Shown here: positions 58,501 to 64,000 of the stretch, in pieces | Layout of the letters: each line of letters begins with the position of its first letter | How positions within the stretch are numbered: the first letter of the stretch is position 1 | NCBI GenBank assembly: GCA_002483265.1 | Contig: DLHO01000028.1 | Location: forward strand, 124,001-188,000 | Source of the DNA: Flavobacteriales bacterium UBA7666 | Lineage (GTDB): Bacteria > Bacteroidota > Bacteroidia > Flavobacteriales_D > Crocinitomicaceae | Length of the DNA stretch: 64,000 bases | Direction: 5' to 3' | Program-made: the position numbers and the translations under genes | Notes under the pieces: model-generated | The model's input: the letters and a program-made list of their open reading frames with translations, nothing else | What the model was told of the DNA's origin: nothing | The model's database searches: none

Positions 58501-59202
58501 TTGAACGAAACAATTGAAATTCCGATTTCGAAGAAAGGTTCCGCTGCTCCTGCTCCTAGCCCTGCAAAACCGGCAAGTGGAACCAGTACACTTTCTGATG
58601 GTTGGTTTTCTGATACCAAGATACGAATTGAAAAGATGAGCAAAGTAGATAATGGCGCTATGCCATCGGTAGCTGCAATTGTTTTACACAGAACGGTAAG
58701 TGATGATACAAATAACACGATTAAAGGATTTACCGGGAAAAGAGGAGCTCATTTCGTAGTAGGAAAAGATGGTGAAATCGTCCAAATAGTTGGAGTAAAT
58801 AGAATGGCACCTCATACTGGAGAGATTCGATCGAGATGTGAGCAGGAGAAATCCTGCTCGGTTGATGACGACAAAATCATTAAAGCCATTTGGGCAGAAA
58901 AGATTAGTTACGGAGATCGAAAAGAAAAAGTACATAACCATGAAAAAAAGAAGTCTTATCCGAACAGATACCCTCATAACGGTGATGCTATTGGGATTGA
59001 AGTAGTTGGAAACTATAAAGAGTCTACTAAAACATGGGATGCGGTTCCAACGGCTCAAGCAGATTCAACGGCCTATTTGGTGAATTTGCTGAAGAAAGAA
59101 TTGAGTTTGACCAATGCGGATATTTATACTCATGAACAAATATCCTACAAAACAGAAGGTGAAGGGCTTACTGTTTATAACGCAATTAAGTCCAAGATTT
59201 AA
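55549..59202 (+). CDS. Five-enzyme peptidoglycan hydrolase with two LysM-like repeats
   Basis: A 1,217-residue protein that appears to carry five separate wall-cutting domains. (1) ~100-260: an M74/MepA-like LAS metallopeptidase, H165 and D in HAGHGHNGNRTGLDIDF, then HNDHGH at 239. (2) ~280-410: an M15 (VanY/endolysin-like) peptidase, SYHNYGLAIDVV with H354 and D361, and H406 in KPHLQM. (3) ~455-615: a GH24 phage-type lysozyme, E470 in FLKRCEGYRDHVYDD and TIGHGH (usually TIGYGH). (4) ~655-825: GH108 plus PG-binding-3, HEGGFVNNPADPGGATNKGI with E667. (5) ~1040-1217: Amidase-2 with H1047, E1151 and H1195. Two ~81-residue LysM-like repeats (ESLWSIIRSKWNLP; EGLWSIIRSKWNLP) lie at ~845-1005. It has no signal peptide and no T9SS domain. 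Last gene of the cluster, before a strong terminator. Confidence 0.92.
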   Translation: MESFIKRRQKRNVLLEIEKAQKKIPQGLGYGRSLSNLSLAKTGTSHDYVVANNGTINYTAGTNTTHRYFFEGDQQPTYTLVANASGLVQIPDNGVGFARYGTVDAGGTDNGVVYGPGDHFLLPITAAALFGLMRRLNANNQFTVSLGDMSSSNGRDPWQTGFPHHAGHGHNGNRTGLDIDFRYLNAQGTSFQAPNAFTSPNFNQANNQTLFDTARLFGFTLNFQGNSGNLNNVARENGHNDHGHLGFVRNNATIVTTTSGSRSLSLSYEKARVSALSIPKTWDVHTDKRILELHPEIRITVAEYINLMDTKHAMKIRVTGNPYRTFEEQDELYAQGRTKPGKIVTNARAGESYHNYGLAIDVVEIKPQFGYDKGYDQKRWSLIGKEAKSMGFEWGGDFKSFVDKPHLQMTFGYTESQLLALVKKGMLIKGTTYVQLNNKTSKGQSWYSGGLANPPLRISANGIEFLKRCEGYRDHVYDDANPNVQNPTTWTGFLTIGHGHRLTNTEVEAYRRGTYQFQNGITEARAETLLQSDLAWAQNEVNDFVTTTLNQHQFDATVSYVYNAGPDNTLSRNFGRHLNAGRFAEAALEMDIVTSNRIKVRGLFKRRNAEYDLFENGVYGNVDNYEDEFLTFKTSVRLSTSKSFSDPFPHIKSAKFKAFLPTILKHEGGFVNNPADPGGATNKGITIATFQKYGESLLAIEPTLENLKQLTDEQAGLIYEQIYWNKLSGEDIKDVQVAYQYVDFYINAGSNAIRTMQRTLNGLGKPVPVTGIMDRDTLDAINALNGEQVFNSFRAKRIQYYEHLVQKKPQMEQFLKGWKTRANSFVYSSNGISEGKSFIHAFGLNPDDYTWEIHKVKKDESLWSIIRSKWNLPASDASNVKKVKELVEMTTSKNGKTDTWQPGLNDAIHIPTAKKGASPSSTGSLNPNDYNWTTYKVKADEGLWSIIRSKWNLPSSDASNAKQVKELAAMTAAKNGKPDSWQPGLNETIEIPISKKGSAAPAPSPAKPASGTSTLSDGWFSDTKIRIEKMSKVDNGAMPSVAAIVLHRTVSDDTNNTIKGFTGKRGAHFVVGKDGEIVQIVGVNRMAPHTGEIRSRCEQEKSCSVDDDKIIKAIWAEKISYGDRKEKVHNHEKKKSYPNRYPHNGDAIGIEVVGNYKESTKTWDAVPTAQADSTAYLVNLLKKELSLTNADIYTHEQISYKTEGEGLTVYNAIKSKI

Positions 59203-59220
59203 TGAATCTTATGGTAATAA

Positions 59221-59250
59221 AAAATGGGGGAAGTTAACTTCCCCCATTTT
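59221..59250. terminator. Perfect-palindrome bidirectional terminator
   Basis: AAAATGGGGGAAGTT followed at once by its exact reverse complement makes a 30-bp perfect palindrome centred on GTTAAC, with T tracts outside on both strands. It separates the hydrolase gene from the convergent unknown gene and serves both. Confidence 0.9.
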
Positions 59251-59252
59251 TT

Positions 59253-59873
59253 TTATGCTTTTGTCTGTGCTTGTTTTACAATTTTTGGCGCAGCCTTTTT
59301 AACTATTTTGTCCTTTGTTACGGGCTCAGGTTTTGTTTCTTGTTGTGCAGTGTTCTGCTCATTGATCTTCACATCCTTCACATCCTTCACAGGTTCTTGC
59401 TTCACATCAGTTGGGTTACCAGTAGTTGTTTCTTTTGGAATAGTTGCCTTTTCACTCCATCCAAAACCAGCAAATATCTCCGGGATAACGTAAACAAAAG
59501 CTTTGAAGGTTTCGTTCGAAACATTCCTGTTTTTCACAAGTATTTCGGCTTCAAGCGCATAGTTTATTTTTGTTCTGCCATTTGGATTAATGACTTGAGG
59601 GGGTAACCAAGTGATAAAATCATCTTCGCTATTGGCCGTGGTATTTCCAGTAGATTTAAGATTGAGAATACTTAGACTTTCGTACCCATTCGGTATTGGT
59701 AGTATGGAATCTTCTGCATAATCAATTTCATAGATTCCGGTATACATACCAAATTTAAGTCGATGTGCACGTTCGGCCTGGGTAAATGTTACGTCGAACT
59801 TTAATGAAATTTTAGCACGATTTTTTGTTTTTCCACGAACTACTTTCAGTTCTAGGTTTTTAATTGTTGCCAT
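59253..59873 (-). CDS. Unknown beta-rich protein with Lys/Glu/Thr-rich tail
   Basis: A 206-residue protein convergent with the hydrolase gene. Residues 1-125 are predicted beta-sandwich (NLELKVVRGKTKNRAKISLK; RLKFGMYTGIYEIDYAEDSI; GRTKINYALEAEILVKNRNV). The last ~60 are a low-complexity Lys/Pro/Thr/Glu linker (EPVKDVKDVKINEQN; VTKDKIVKKAAPKIVKQAQT) that is probably disordered and basic. No signal peptide or known domain. It is a separate transcription unit, but the shared lack of export signals and the adjacent position make it a possible further member of the protease/hydrolase cluster. Confidence 0.75.
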   Translation of the reverse strand: MATIKNLELKVVRGKTKNRAKISLKFDVTFTQAERAHRLKFGMYTGIYEIDYAEDSILPIPNGYESLSILNLKSTGNTTANSEDDFITWLPPQVINPNGRTKINYALEAEILVKNRNVSNETFKAFVYVIPEIFAGFGWSEKATIPKETTTGNPTDVKQEPVKDVKDVKINEQNTAQQETKPEPVTKDKIVKKAAPKIVKQAQTKA

Positions 59874-60221
59874 GAATAGAGGTTTTATAAATCACGATTA
59901 AATTAATCATTTTTATATGAATTAAAGTTGGCAAACGGGTATTTTTACACAATAATTTATGGCCTGCAAAATCGATAAAACTTTAAGCCTCAGCGTTCAA
60001 CTCAGAGCAACGGAAGAGACCTTTCCTTTTGATCAAAATACGCTGGTTTCAAAAATGATGGGGAAATGAGTAAAATATCGTGCAACCAAGCAATGTGATT
60101 TATCAAAAGGATAAAATGCAAAAAGCACATCCTTTTAACAGCTTCCGTTCGTGTAGATTTACGGAACAGATAAAAGAATGTGCTCGAATAAAAGGTATTT
60201 TCGCTGAGCTTGCTCAATTCA
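59874..60221. other. Intergenic region without a gene
   Basis: A 348-bp stretch between the unknown beta-rich gene and the carbonic anhydrase gene stop. Open frames of 63-71 codons exist on both strands, but they overlap each other, have odd composition and lack neighbours or start signals, so I treat them as chance. No hairpin, tRNA or promoter pair was seen. Confidence 0.4.
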
Positions 60222-60866
60222 TTATAAACCTAATCGCATGGTGTCCGAATAAAAGTTCACTTCACCCGTAGTAATATCATGTGTTCCTCCAACAATTCCG
60301 ATTTGTCCGCTTTCAATCATTTCTTTCAGGATTGGACTGCGTTCCATAATTGACTTGACGGTTCTTTTTACATTGATTGTTGCAACGTTTTCCACGAACT
60401 CAGCATTGCTTGAATTGCGGTTTTCTTTTGTTGCAGTTTCATCGTCAACAGCAGGTCTTATTTTTGTCAGCAATGCTGTCAGGTTTCCCATTTCAACATG
60501 ATCACAAGCACCTTTTACTGCTCCGCATTTTGTATGTCCCAGAACTACAATGATTTTTGAGCCGGCTACTTTACATCCAAATTCCATACTACCTAAAATA
60601 TCTTCATTGAGAATGTTCCCGGCTATACGAACACTGAAAACGTCTCCAAGACCTTGATCAAAAATTAATTCGGCTGAAGTTCTACTATCAATACAGCTCA
60701 GAATTACAGCAAATGGGTGTTGTCCGTCTGATGTTTCATTGGCTTGTTGCAACAGATTTCGGTTCACTTTCAGGTTACTTACGAACCTTTTGTTTCCTTC
60801 TTTTAAAAGCTCCAAAGCCTTTGAAGGAGTAATGGCTGTCTGCATTTCTTTTGTTAAGGTTTTCAT
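60222..60866 (-). CDS. Beta-class carbonic anhydrase
   Basis: A 214-residue beta-carbonic anhydrase that interconverts CO2 and bicarbonate. Zinc ligands C58, H111 and C114 (ILSCIDSRTS; VVLGHTKCGAVKG) and the catalytic dyad D60/R62 are all present. The N-terminus has no export signal, so it acts in the cytoplasm. Its start is 18 bp from the stop of the upstream bestrophin-family gene on the same strand. Bacterial bestrophin homologues are anion channels, and pairing one with a carbonic anhydrase suggests coupled bicarbonate movement and CO2 hydration (inference). Confidence 0.95.
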   Translation of the reverse strand: MKTLTKEMQTAITPSKALELLKEGNKRFVSNLKVNRNLLQQANETSDGQHPFAVILSCIDSRTSAELIFDQGLGDVFSVRIAGNILNEDILGSMEFGCKVAGSKIIVVLGHTKCGAVKGACDHVEMGNLTALLTKIRPAVDDETATKENRNSSNAEFVENVATINVKRTVKSIMERSPILKEMIESGQIGIVGGTHDITTGEVNFYSDTMRLGL

Positions 60867-60884
60867 TTTGTTTGATTTTAATAA

Positions 60885-61778
60885 TTATAGTAAATAAAAT
60901 TTTCCGGATTGGGATGGTTGTGGGACATCCGTTTCCTTTAAGAGTTGTTTGATATTTATTTCAATGGTTCTAGCAATAGCAGTCACAGCAGTGTCGGTTG
61001 GTCTGTTTTCAAATGGATCCTGCATGTGGGTTGCTGATTTTTCCAACAACAAGAACGCCGCAGAAATGAGCAGCAGTAAAGGGATTTCAAAAATTCCACC
61101 AATGTCTTTTAACGAAACGGATAGTGTAATGACAAACAGGTAAATGATAGCATGGAGAAATAAGCTGTAAGTAACCGGAAAAACGGTTGATTTTATACGT
61201 TCCGATTTTCCTTGAGAATCACACAAGCGAACAAGTGTATTGTCGAGTTGCACCTGCGCAAAAACATCTAACTGACCGGCTTCTTTTAGCTTTTTCAAAT
61301 CCTTTGCGTTTAACTGAATCAATGCCAGGGGTTTATTTTGATGTTGTTCTAGTTCTTTCAGATCGTCAGGAGAAAGAAATTGTTCTAAGTTCTGGGTTGG
61401 ATCTAAACCTCTCAGCGATTGGCCTAAACTGTAACACCAGGCAATTTGTCTGAACGCCATTTGTTTAATGATTGCGGAGTCACCATTCGAAGTCAGGGTT
61501 TGCAATTGAACGACAAAACTGCGTGAATCATTTACAATGGCTCCCCATACTTTACGCGCTTCCCACCACCTGTCGTAGGATTGACTTAACTTGAAGGAGA
61601 GAAGAATTGAAATGGCAGTTCCTATAAATGCAGGAATTGTCAAGGGCATTTCGGGGAGCAATTCTTTATACTTTTCAGTAATAAAAAGAACTGTTAAAGA
61701 TACAATCAGCACATAAACCAAGTCGTATTTCACCTTGTTCAGTATGTAGGAAGCCGGAATTCGTTTCTTTAGCAACAT
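60885..61778 (-). CDS. Bestrophin-family anion channel
   Basis: The open frame reaches back to 61889, across the divergent promoter; the ATG at 61778 (MLLKKRIPASYILNKVKYDL) matches the family start and gives 297 residues. The bestrophin/UPF0187 signature SYDRWWEARKVWGAIVNDSR is present near residues 65-84, with two N-terminal and two C-terminal hydrophobic spans (YVLIVSLTVLFITE; FIGTAISILLSFKL; LHAIIYLFVITLSVS; LLLLISAAFLLLE). Family members form pentameric anion or cation channels in the inner membrane. It is cotranscribed with a carbonic anhydrase and read divergently from a TetR regulator, which may control the pair. Confidence 0.92.
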   Translation of the reverse strand: MLLKKRIPASYILNKVKYDLVYVLIVSLTVLFITEKYKELLPEMPLTIPAFIGTAISILLSFKLSQSYDRWWEARKVWGAIVNDSRSFVVQLQTLTSNGDSAIIKQMAFRQIAWCYSLGQSLRGLDPTQNLEQFLSPDDLKELEQHQNKPLALIQLNAKDLKKLKEAGQLDVFAQVQLDNTLVRLCDSQGKSERIKSTVFPVTYSLFLHAIIYLFVITLSVSLKDIGGIFEIPLLLLISAAFLLLEKSATHMQDPFENRPTDTAVTAIARTIEINIKQLLKETDVPQPSQSGKFYLL

Positions 61779-61799
61779 AACGAAATGTTTAAGTTCGGT

Positions 61800-61840
61800 C
61801 AAAGATAGGAATAGTTTTTTATTTGATAGCAATACTATCA
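61800..61840 (-). promoter_or_regulatory. Promoter and palindrome upstream of bestrophin gene
   Basis: On the minus strand TTG (plus-strand CAA at 61830-61832) is followed after 22 bp by TATCTTTG (plus-strand CAAAGATA, 61800-61807), fitting TTTG / TAnnTTTG. The palindrome TGATAGCAATACTATCA (61824-61840; arms TGATAG and CTATCA) sits over the -33 box, a good place for a repressor or activator. Confidence 0.5.
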
Positions 61841-61865
61841 CATAAAAAAGTATAAATAATTTTAC

Positions 61866-61897
61866 TAGCTTTGTTACTTCGTTTAACAAAAGTAAAC
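61866..61897 (+). promoter_or_regulatory. Possible TetR promoter and self-operator
   Basis: TAGCTTTG at 61866-61873 fits the -7 consensus TAnnTTTG for the + strand regulator gene. TTGTTA(N7)TAACAA at 61871-61889 is a perfect inverted repeat overlapping it, just 18 bp before the ATG, as expected for an autoregulated TetR gene. No -33 box was found at the usual distance. Confidence 0.45.
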
Positions 61898-61906
61898 CAT
61901 ACTCAA

Positions 61907-62581
61907 ATGAAGCTACAGTTGCAAATCAAAATGAATGAGGCTTTGTTCGTTCGAAATCCGGAAAGTTCCGAGTTAGGAAAGAATATCCTGAAACACAGTG
62001 TGGAACTTATTTACGAAGCAGGTTTTGAAGCGTTTACGTTCAAAAAACTGGCAACTAAAATTGGTACAACAGAGGCTGGTATTTACCGCTATTTTGAAAA
62101 CAAGCACAAGTTGCTGGTATACTTAACAGCTTGGTACTGGGGTTGGCTCGAATTTCAAATTAGCTTTCACACCAACAATATTGACAATCCTTCGGTAAAA
62201 TTAAAGCGCGTTATAAATCTGTTGGCAACCGCTGTGGAAGACGATGAAGAAACAACGCACATCAATGAAAGTTTGTTGCATCAAATTATTATTTCAGAAG
62301 GATCGAAAGCATACCTTACCAAGCAGGTGGGAGAAGATAATCAGCAACAGTTTTTTAAGCCGTATAAAGATCTTTGTGCAGTTATTGGAAACATTATCTC
62401 AGAGTGCAATCCAACATACAAATACCCAAAATCACTTGCGTCTACGATTATTGAAATGGCACATTTTCAAAATTTCTTTATGAATCATTTGCCGTCGTTG
62501 ACCGATTTTGGTGATACGAAAGAGGAAAGTGAAATTATTGCCTTTCTGAATGATTTGGTTTTTAGCAGTTTGAATAAGTAG
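61907..62581 (+). CDS. TetR/AcrR-family transcriptional regulator
   Basis: The frame opens at 61871 within the candidate operator; ATG 61907 (MKLQLQIKMNEALFVRNPES) follows it and gives 224 residues. The TetR N-terminal helix-turn-helix is clear (GKNILKHSVELIYEAGFEAF; FKKLATKIGTTEAGIYRYFE; NKHKLLVYLTAWYWGW). The C-terminal ligand/dimerisation domain is not assigned to a subgroup. It is divergent from the bestrophin-carbonic anhydrase operon and probably regulates that operon and itself. The ligand is unknown. Confidence 0.93.
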   Translation: MKLQLQIKMNEALFVRNPESSELGKNILKHSVELIYEAGFEAFTFKKLATKIGTTEAGIYRYFENKHKLLVYLTAWYWGWLEFQISFHTNNIDNPSVKLKRVINLLATAVEDDEETTHINESLLHQIIISEGSKAYLTKQVGEDNQQQFFKPYKDLCAVIGNIISECNPTYKYPKSLASTIIEMAHFQNFFMNHLPSLTDFGDTKEESEIIAFLNDLVFSSLNK

Positions 62582-62677
62582 GATTCTACCCGAAGGTTTC
62601 TTGTCAGGAATCGATTACCCCCCCCCAAGAATGCAGGCATATACTAAGAAACTCTAAATAGAAACCTATTTAAATGA

Positions 62678-62704
62678 TAAACGCCCGCTTTTAGCGGGCG
62701 TTTA
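62678..62704. terminator. Bidirectional rho-independent terminator
   Basis: TAAACGCCCGCT (62678-62689) and AGCGGGCGTTTA (62693-62704) form a 12-bp perfect stem with a three-base loop. It lies between the convergent TetR gene and the PKD/T9SS gene. Confidence 0.88.
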
Positions 62705-62725
62705 TTTCAAATCGTTACCTTGTCT

Positions 62726-64000
62726 TTATTTTTTCCAAACCATTAGTTTTTCAATGTAAACCTGGTTTCCTGCTTTCACTTCAACCATGATAAATCCGTT
62801 GGAGATCATATCTGGCAACTGAACTGTAAGCTCATTTGATCCGTTCAGGTTCGTATAGGTCGTATTTCCTATTACTTTCCCATCCATGGATTTGAGTACT
62901 ACCTCAACCTTATTGTCAAAGGAGTTAATGAACTTCAATTGGAATTGATCGCTTGTCGGATTCGGATACAATTGAATCTGCTGATCCGAAGAGACAGATG
63001 CTTGATTTACACTATTTGATTTGTTACCAAACATGTAACAATCCGTGTAGAAGAACTCCTGGCAATACTTATTCTCGCATTTTTCGCCATTGCTTCCTAT
63101 TCCTGAAACTACCATGCAAACCGTATAGCTCTGATTGACCTGGAACTGGAAAACGAAGTTCTGTCCTGATCCCATATCAACATTATCTACCAACCACTTG
63201 ATCTCAGTGATACTGACACATGTCGGGTCTGAAGCATAGGTAAAGAGAAATTCACAACTACCGATTTGTGTCATTGAATAAACCGGTTCCAGTTTACACT
63301 CGCATTTATCTTTACATGTCACCTCAATTGTTTCACAGATTTTTTCCTCGCAAAGAATATCTCCTTTATTGTTTCGTACAATAACTGTCAGACACACCTC
63401 GTAACTACCCGATGAACCGTAGATATGACCTGCTGCCTGTCCCATAGATGTTGTACCATCGCCGAAATTCCAGAGATATTCCACGAATTCCAGACATTCC
63501 GGTCCACCTGAAACACCTTCGAAGGTATACATACAGGTTTTTTCGTCTAAGGAGTATTCGAACTTAGGTTTCAATTTACATTCACAACCTACACAGACTA
63601 CTGTTACTTTTTTGCAATAGGTTTTCGAACAAAGAATTACTCCTTTATTGTTGCGAACAATAACCTCCAGACAAACAGTATAAGTACCGGCTGTTGAAAA
63701 TTGGTGATCAGTGGTTTGACCGTATCCTGTCGTTCCATCACCAAAATTCCAATTGTATTCTACTAATTCGAAACATTCCTGATCACCCGAAACGCCTTCG
63801 AATGTGTAAGTACAAGTTGTTTCATCCAGCAAGAAGTTGAACGTCGGTTTCAATTCGCATGGACATGAGCTAGCGATACAGGTTACATCTACTCGTTCAC
63901 AAATAATCTCTGTGCACAAAACATTGCCTTTATGGTCGTATACAGTAACCTTCAGGCAAACAATGTAAAGACCTGGAGCCTGGAACACATGATTGGGTGT
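62726..64000 (-). CDS. PKD-repeat protein with T9SS sorting domain (N-terminal part outside window)
   Basis: The frame is still open at the right window edge (reading TPNHVFQAPGLYIVCL), so the N-terminus is missing. The visible ~424 residues contain three successive PKD-like domains, two with the sequence VEYNWNFGDGTTGYGQ or VEYLWNFGDGTTSMGQ, each followed by a Cys-rich segment with paired cysteines (CSKTYCKK, CEEKICET). A fourth, more diverged module (ASDPTCVSITEIKWLVDNVD) follows. The last ~80 residues (IQLYPNPTSDQFQLKFINSF to IEKLMVWKK) form a T9SS type A sorting domain. It is a secreted cell-surface protein of unknown specific role; the repeated cysteines suggest disulphide-stabilised domains. 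Confidence 0.88.
   Translation of the reverse strand, partial: TPNHVFQAPGLYIVCLKVTVYDHKGNVLCTEIICERVDVTCIASSCPCELKPTFNFLLDETTCTYTFEGVSGDQECFELVEYNWNFGDGTTGYGQTTDHQFSTAGTYTVCLEVIVRNNKGVILCSKTYCKKVTVVCVGCECKLKPKFEYSLDEKTCMYTFEGVSGGPECLEFVEYLWNFGDGTTSMGQAAGHIYGSSGSYEVCLTVIVRNNKGDILCEEKICETIEVTCKDKCECKLEPVYSMTQIGSCEFLFTYASDPTCVSITEIKWLVDNVDMGSGQNFVFQFQVNQSYTVCMVVSGIGSNGEKCENKYCQEFFYTDCYMFGNKSNSVNQASVSSDQQIQLYPNPTSDQFQLKFINSFDNKVEVVLKSMDGKVIGNTTYTNLNGSNELTVQLPDMISNGFIMVEVKAGNQVYIEKLMVWKK

Noticed and set aside
46489..59202. Contractile injection system or tailocin
   Set aside because: A LysM/lysozyme protein and helical unknowns invite this call, but no sheath, tube, baseplate, spike or AAA+ ATPase gene was recognised in the window.
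60002..60271. Short open frames on both strands
   Set aside because: They overlap each other in a gap, have unusual composition and lack start signals or neighbour support.

Overview
This 64 kb window comes from a Bacteroidota chromosome, most likely a Flavobacteriales (Fluviicola-like) bacterium. The order-level call rests on three things. Several secreted proteins end in type IX secretion (T9SS type A) sorting domains with the YPNP motif. Promoter-like TTTG / TAnnTTTG boxes are present. There is also a SusC-era TonB receptor and a fused CzcA-CzcC efflux pump. The genus is an inference. No rRNA, tRNA, insertion sequence or CRISPR array was seen.

Layout. (1) 1-10.6 kb: three large secreted T9SS cargo proteins on the + strand: a BNR/Asp-box propeller cut by the window edge, an SBBP-repeat propeller, and a 2,087-residue beta-helix protein with about 22 copies of a 49-residue repeat. 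(2) 10.6-29.2 kb: a five-gene minus-strand operon for a Tc (ABC) toxin. It encodes a TcB-TcC fusion with a variable C-terminal toxin domain that looks like a GIY-YIG nuclease, an Imm26-like immunity protein, a 3,139-residue TcA pore/adhesin subunit, a small nucleotidyltransferase and a methyltransferase. (3) 29.6-33.9 kb: a T9SS sortilin/BNR-PKD protein and a small exported partner. (4) 34.4-46.4 kb: ordinary chromosomal genes: a TauE/SafE permease, a TonB receptor, an ArsR-SRPBCC pair with a visible operator, a CzcBA-type metal efflux operon and a second SRPBCC protein.

(5) 46.5-59.9 kb: the most unusual region. A run of about ten + strand genes encodes a subtilisin-family protease, several unrecognised proteins, a protein whose N-terminus resembles the trypsin-co-occurring domain trypco2, and a 1,217-residue protein carrying five different peptidoglycan-hydrolase domains plus two LysM-like repeats. 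None has a Sec signal peptide or a T9SS sorting domain, in contrast to the neighbouring secreted proteins. I do not recognise the set as a described system and propose it as the candidate new one. It contains one probable frameshift (about 52,954) and one recent 189-bp tandem duplication. (6) 60.2-62.6 kb: a bestrophin-carbonic anhydrase operon diverging from a TetR regulator, with palindromes in the shared promoter region. (7) 62.7-64 kb: the C-terminal part of another PKD/T9SS protein, cut by the window end.

All family calls were made by reading the sequence and its translation; no database search was run.
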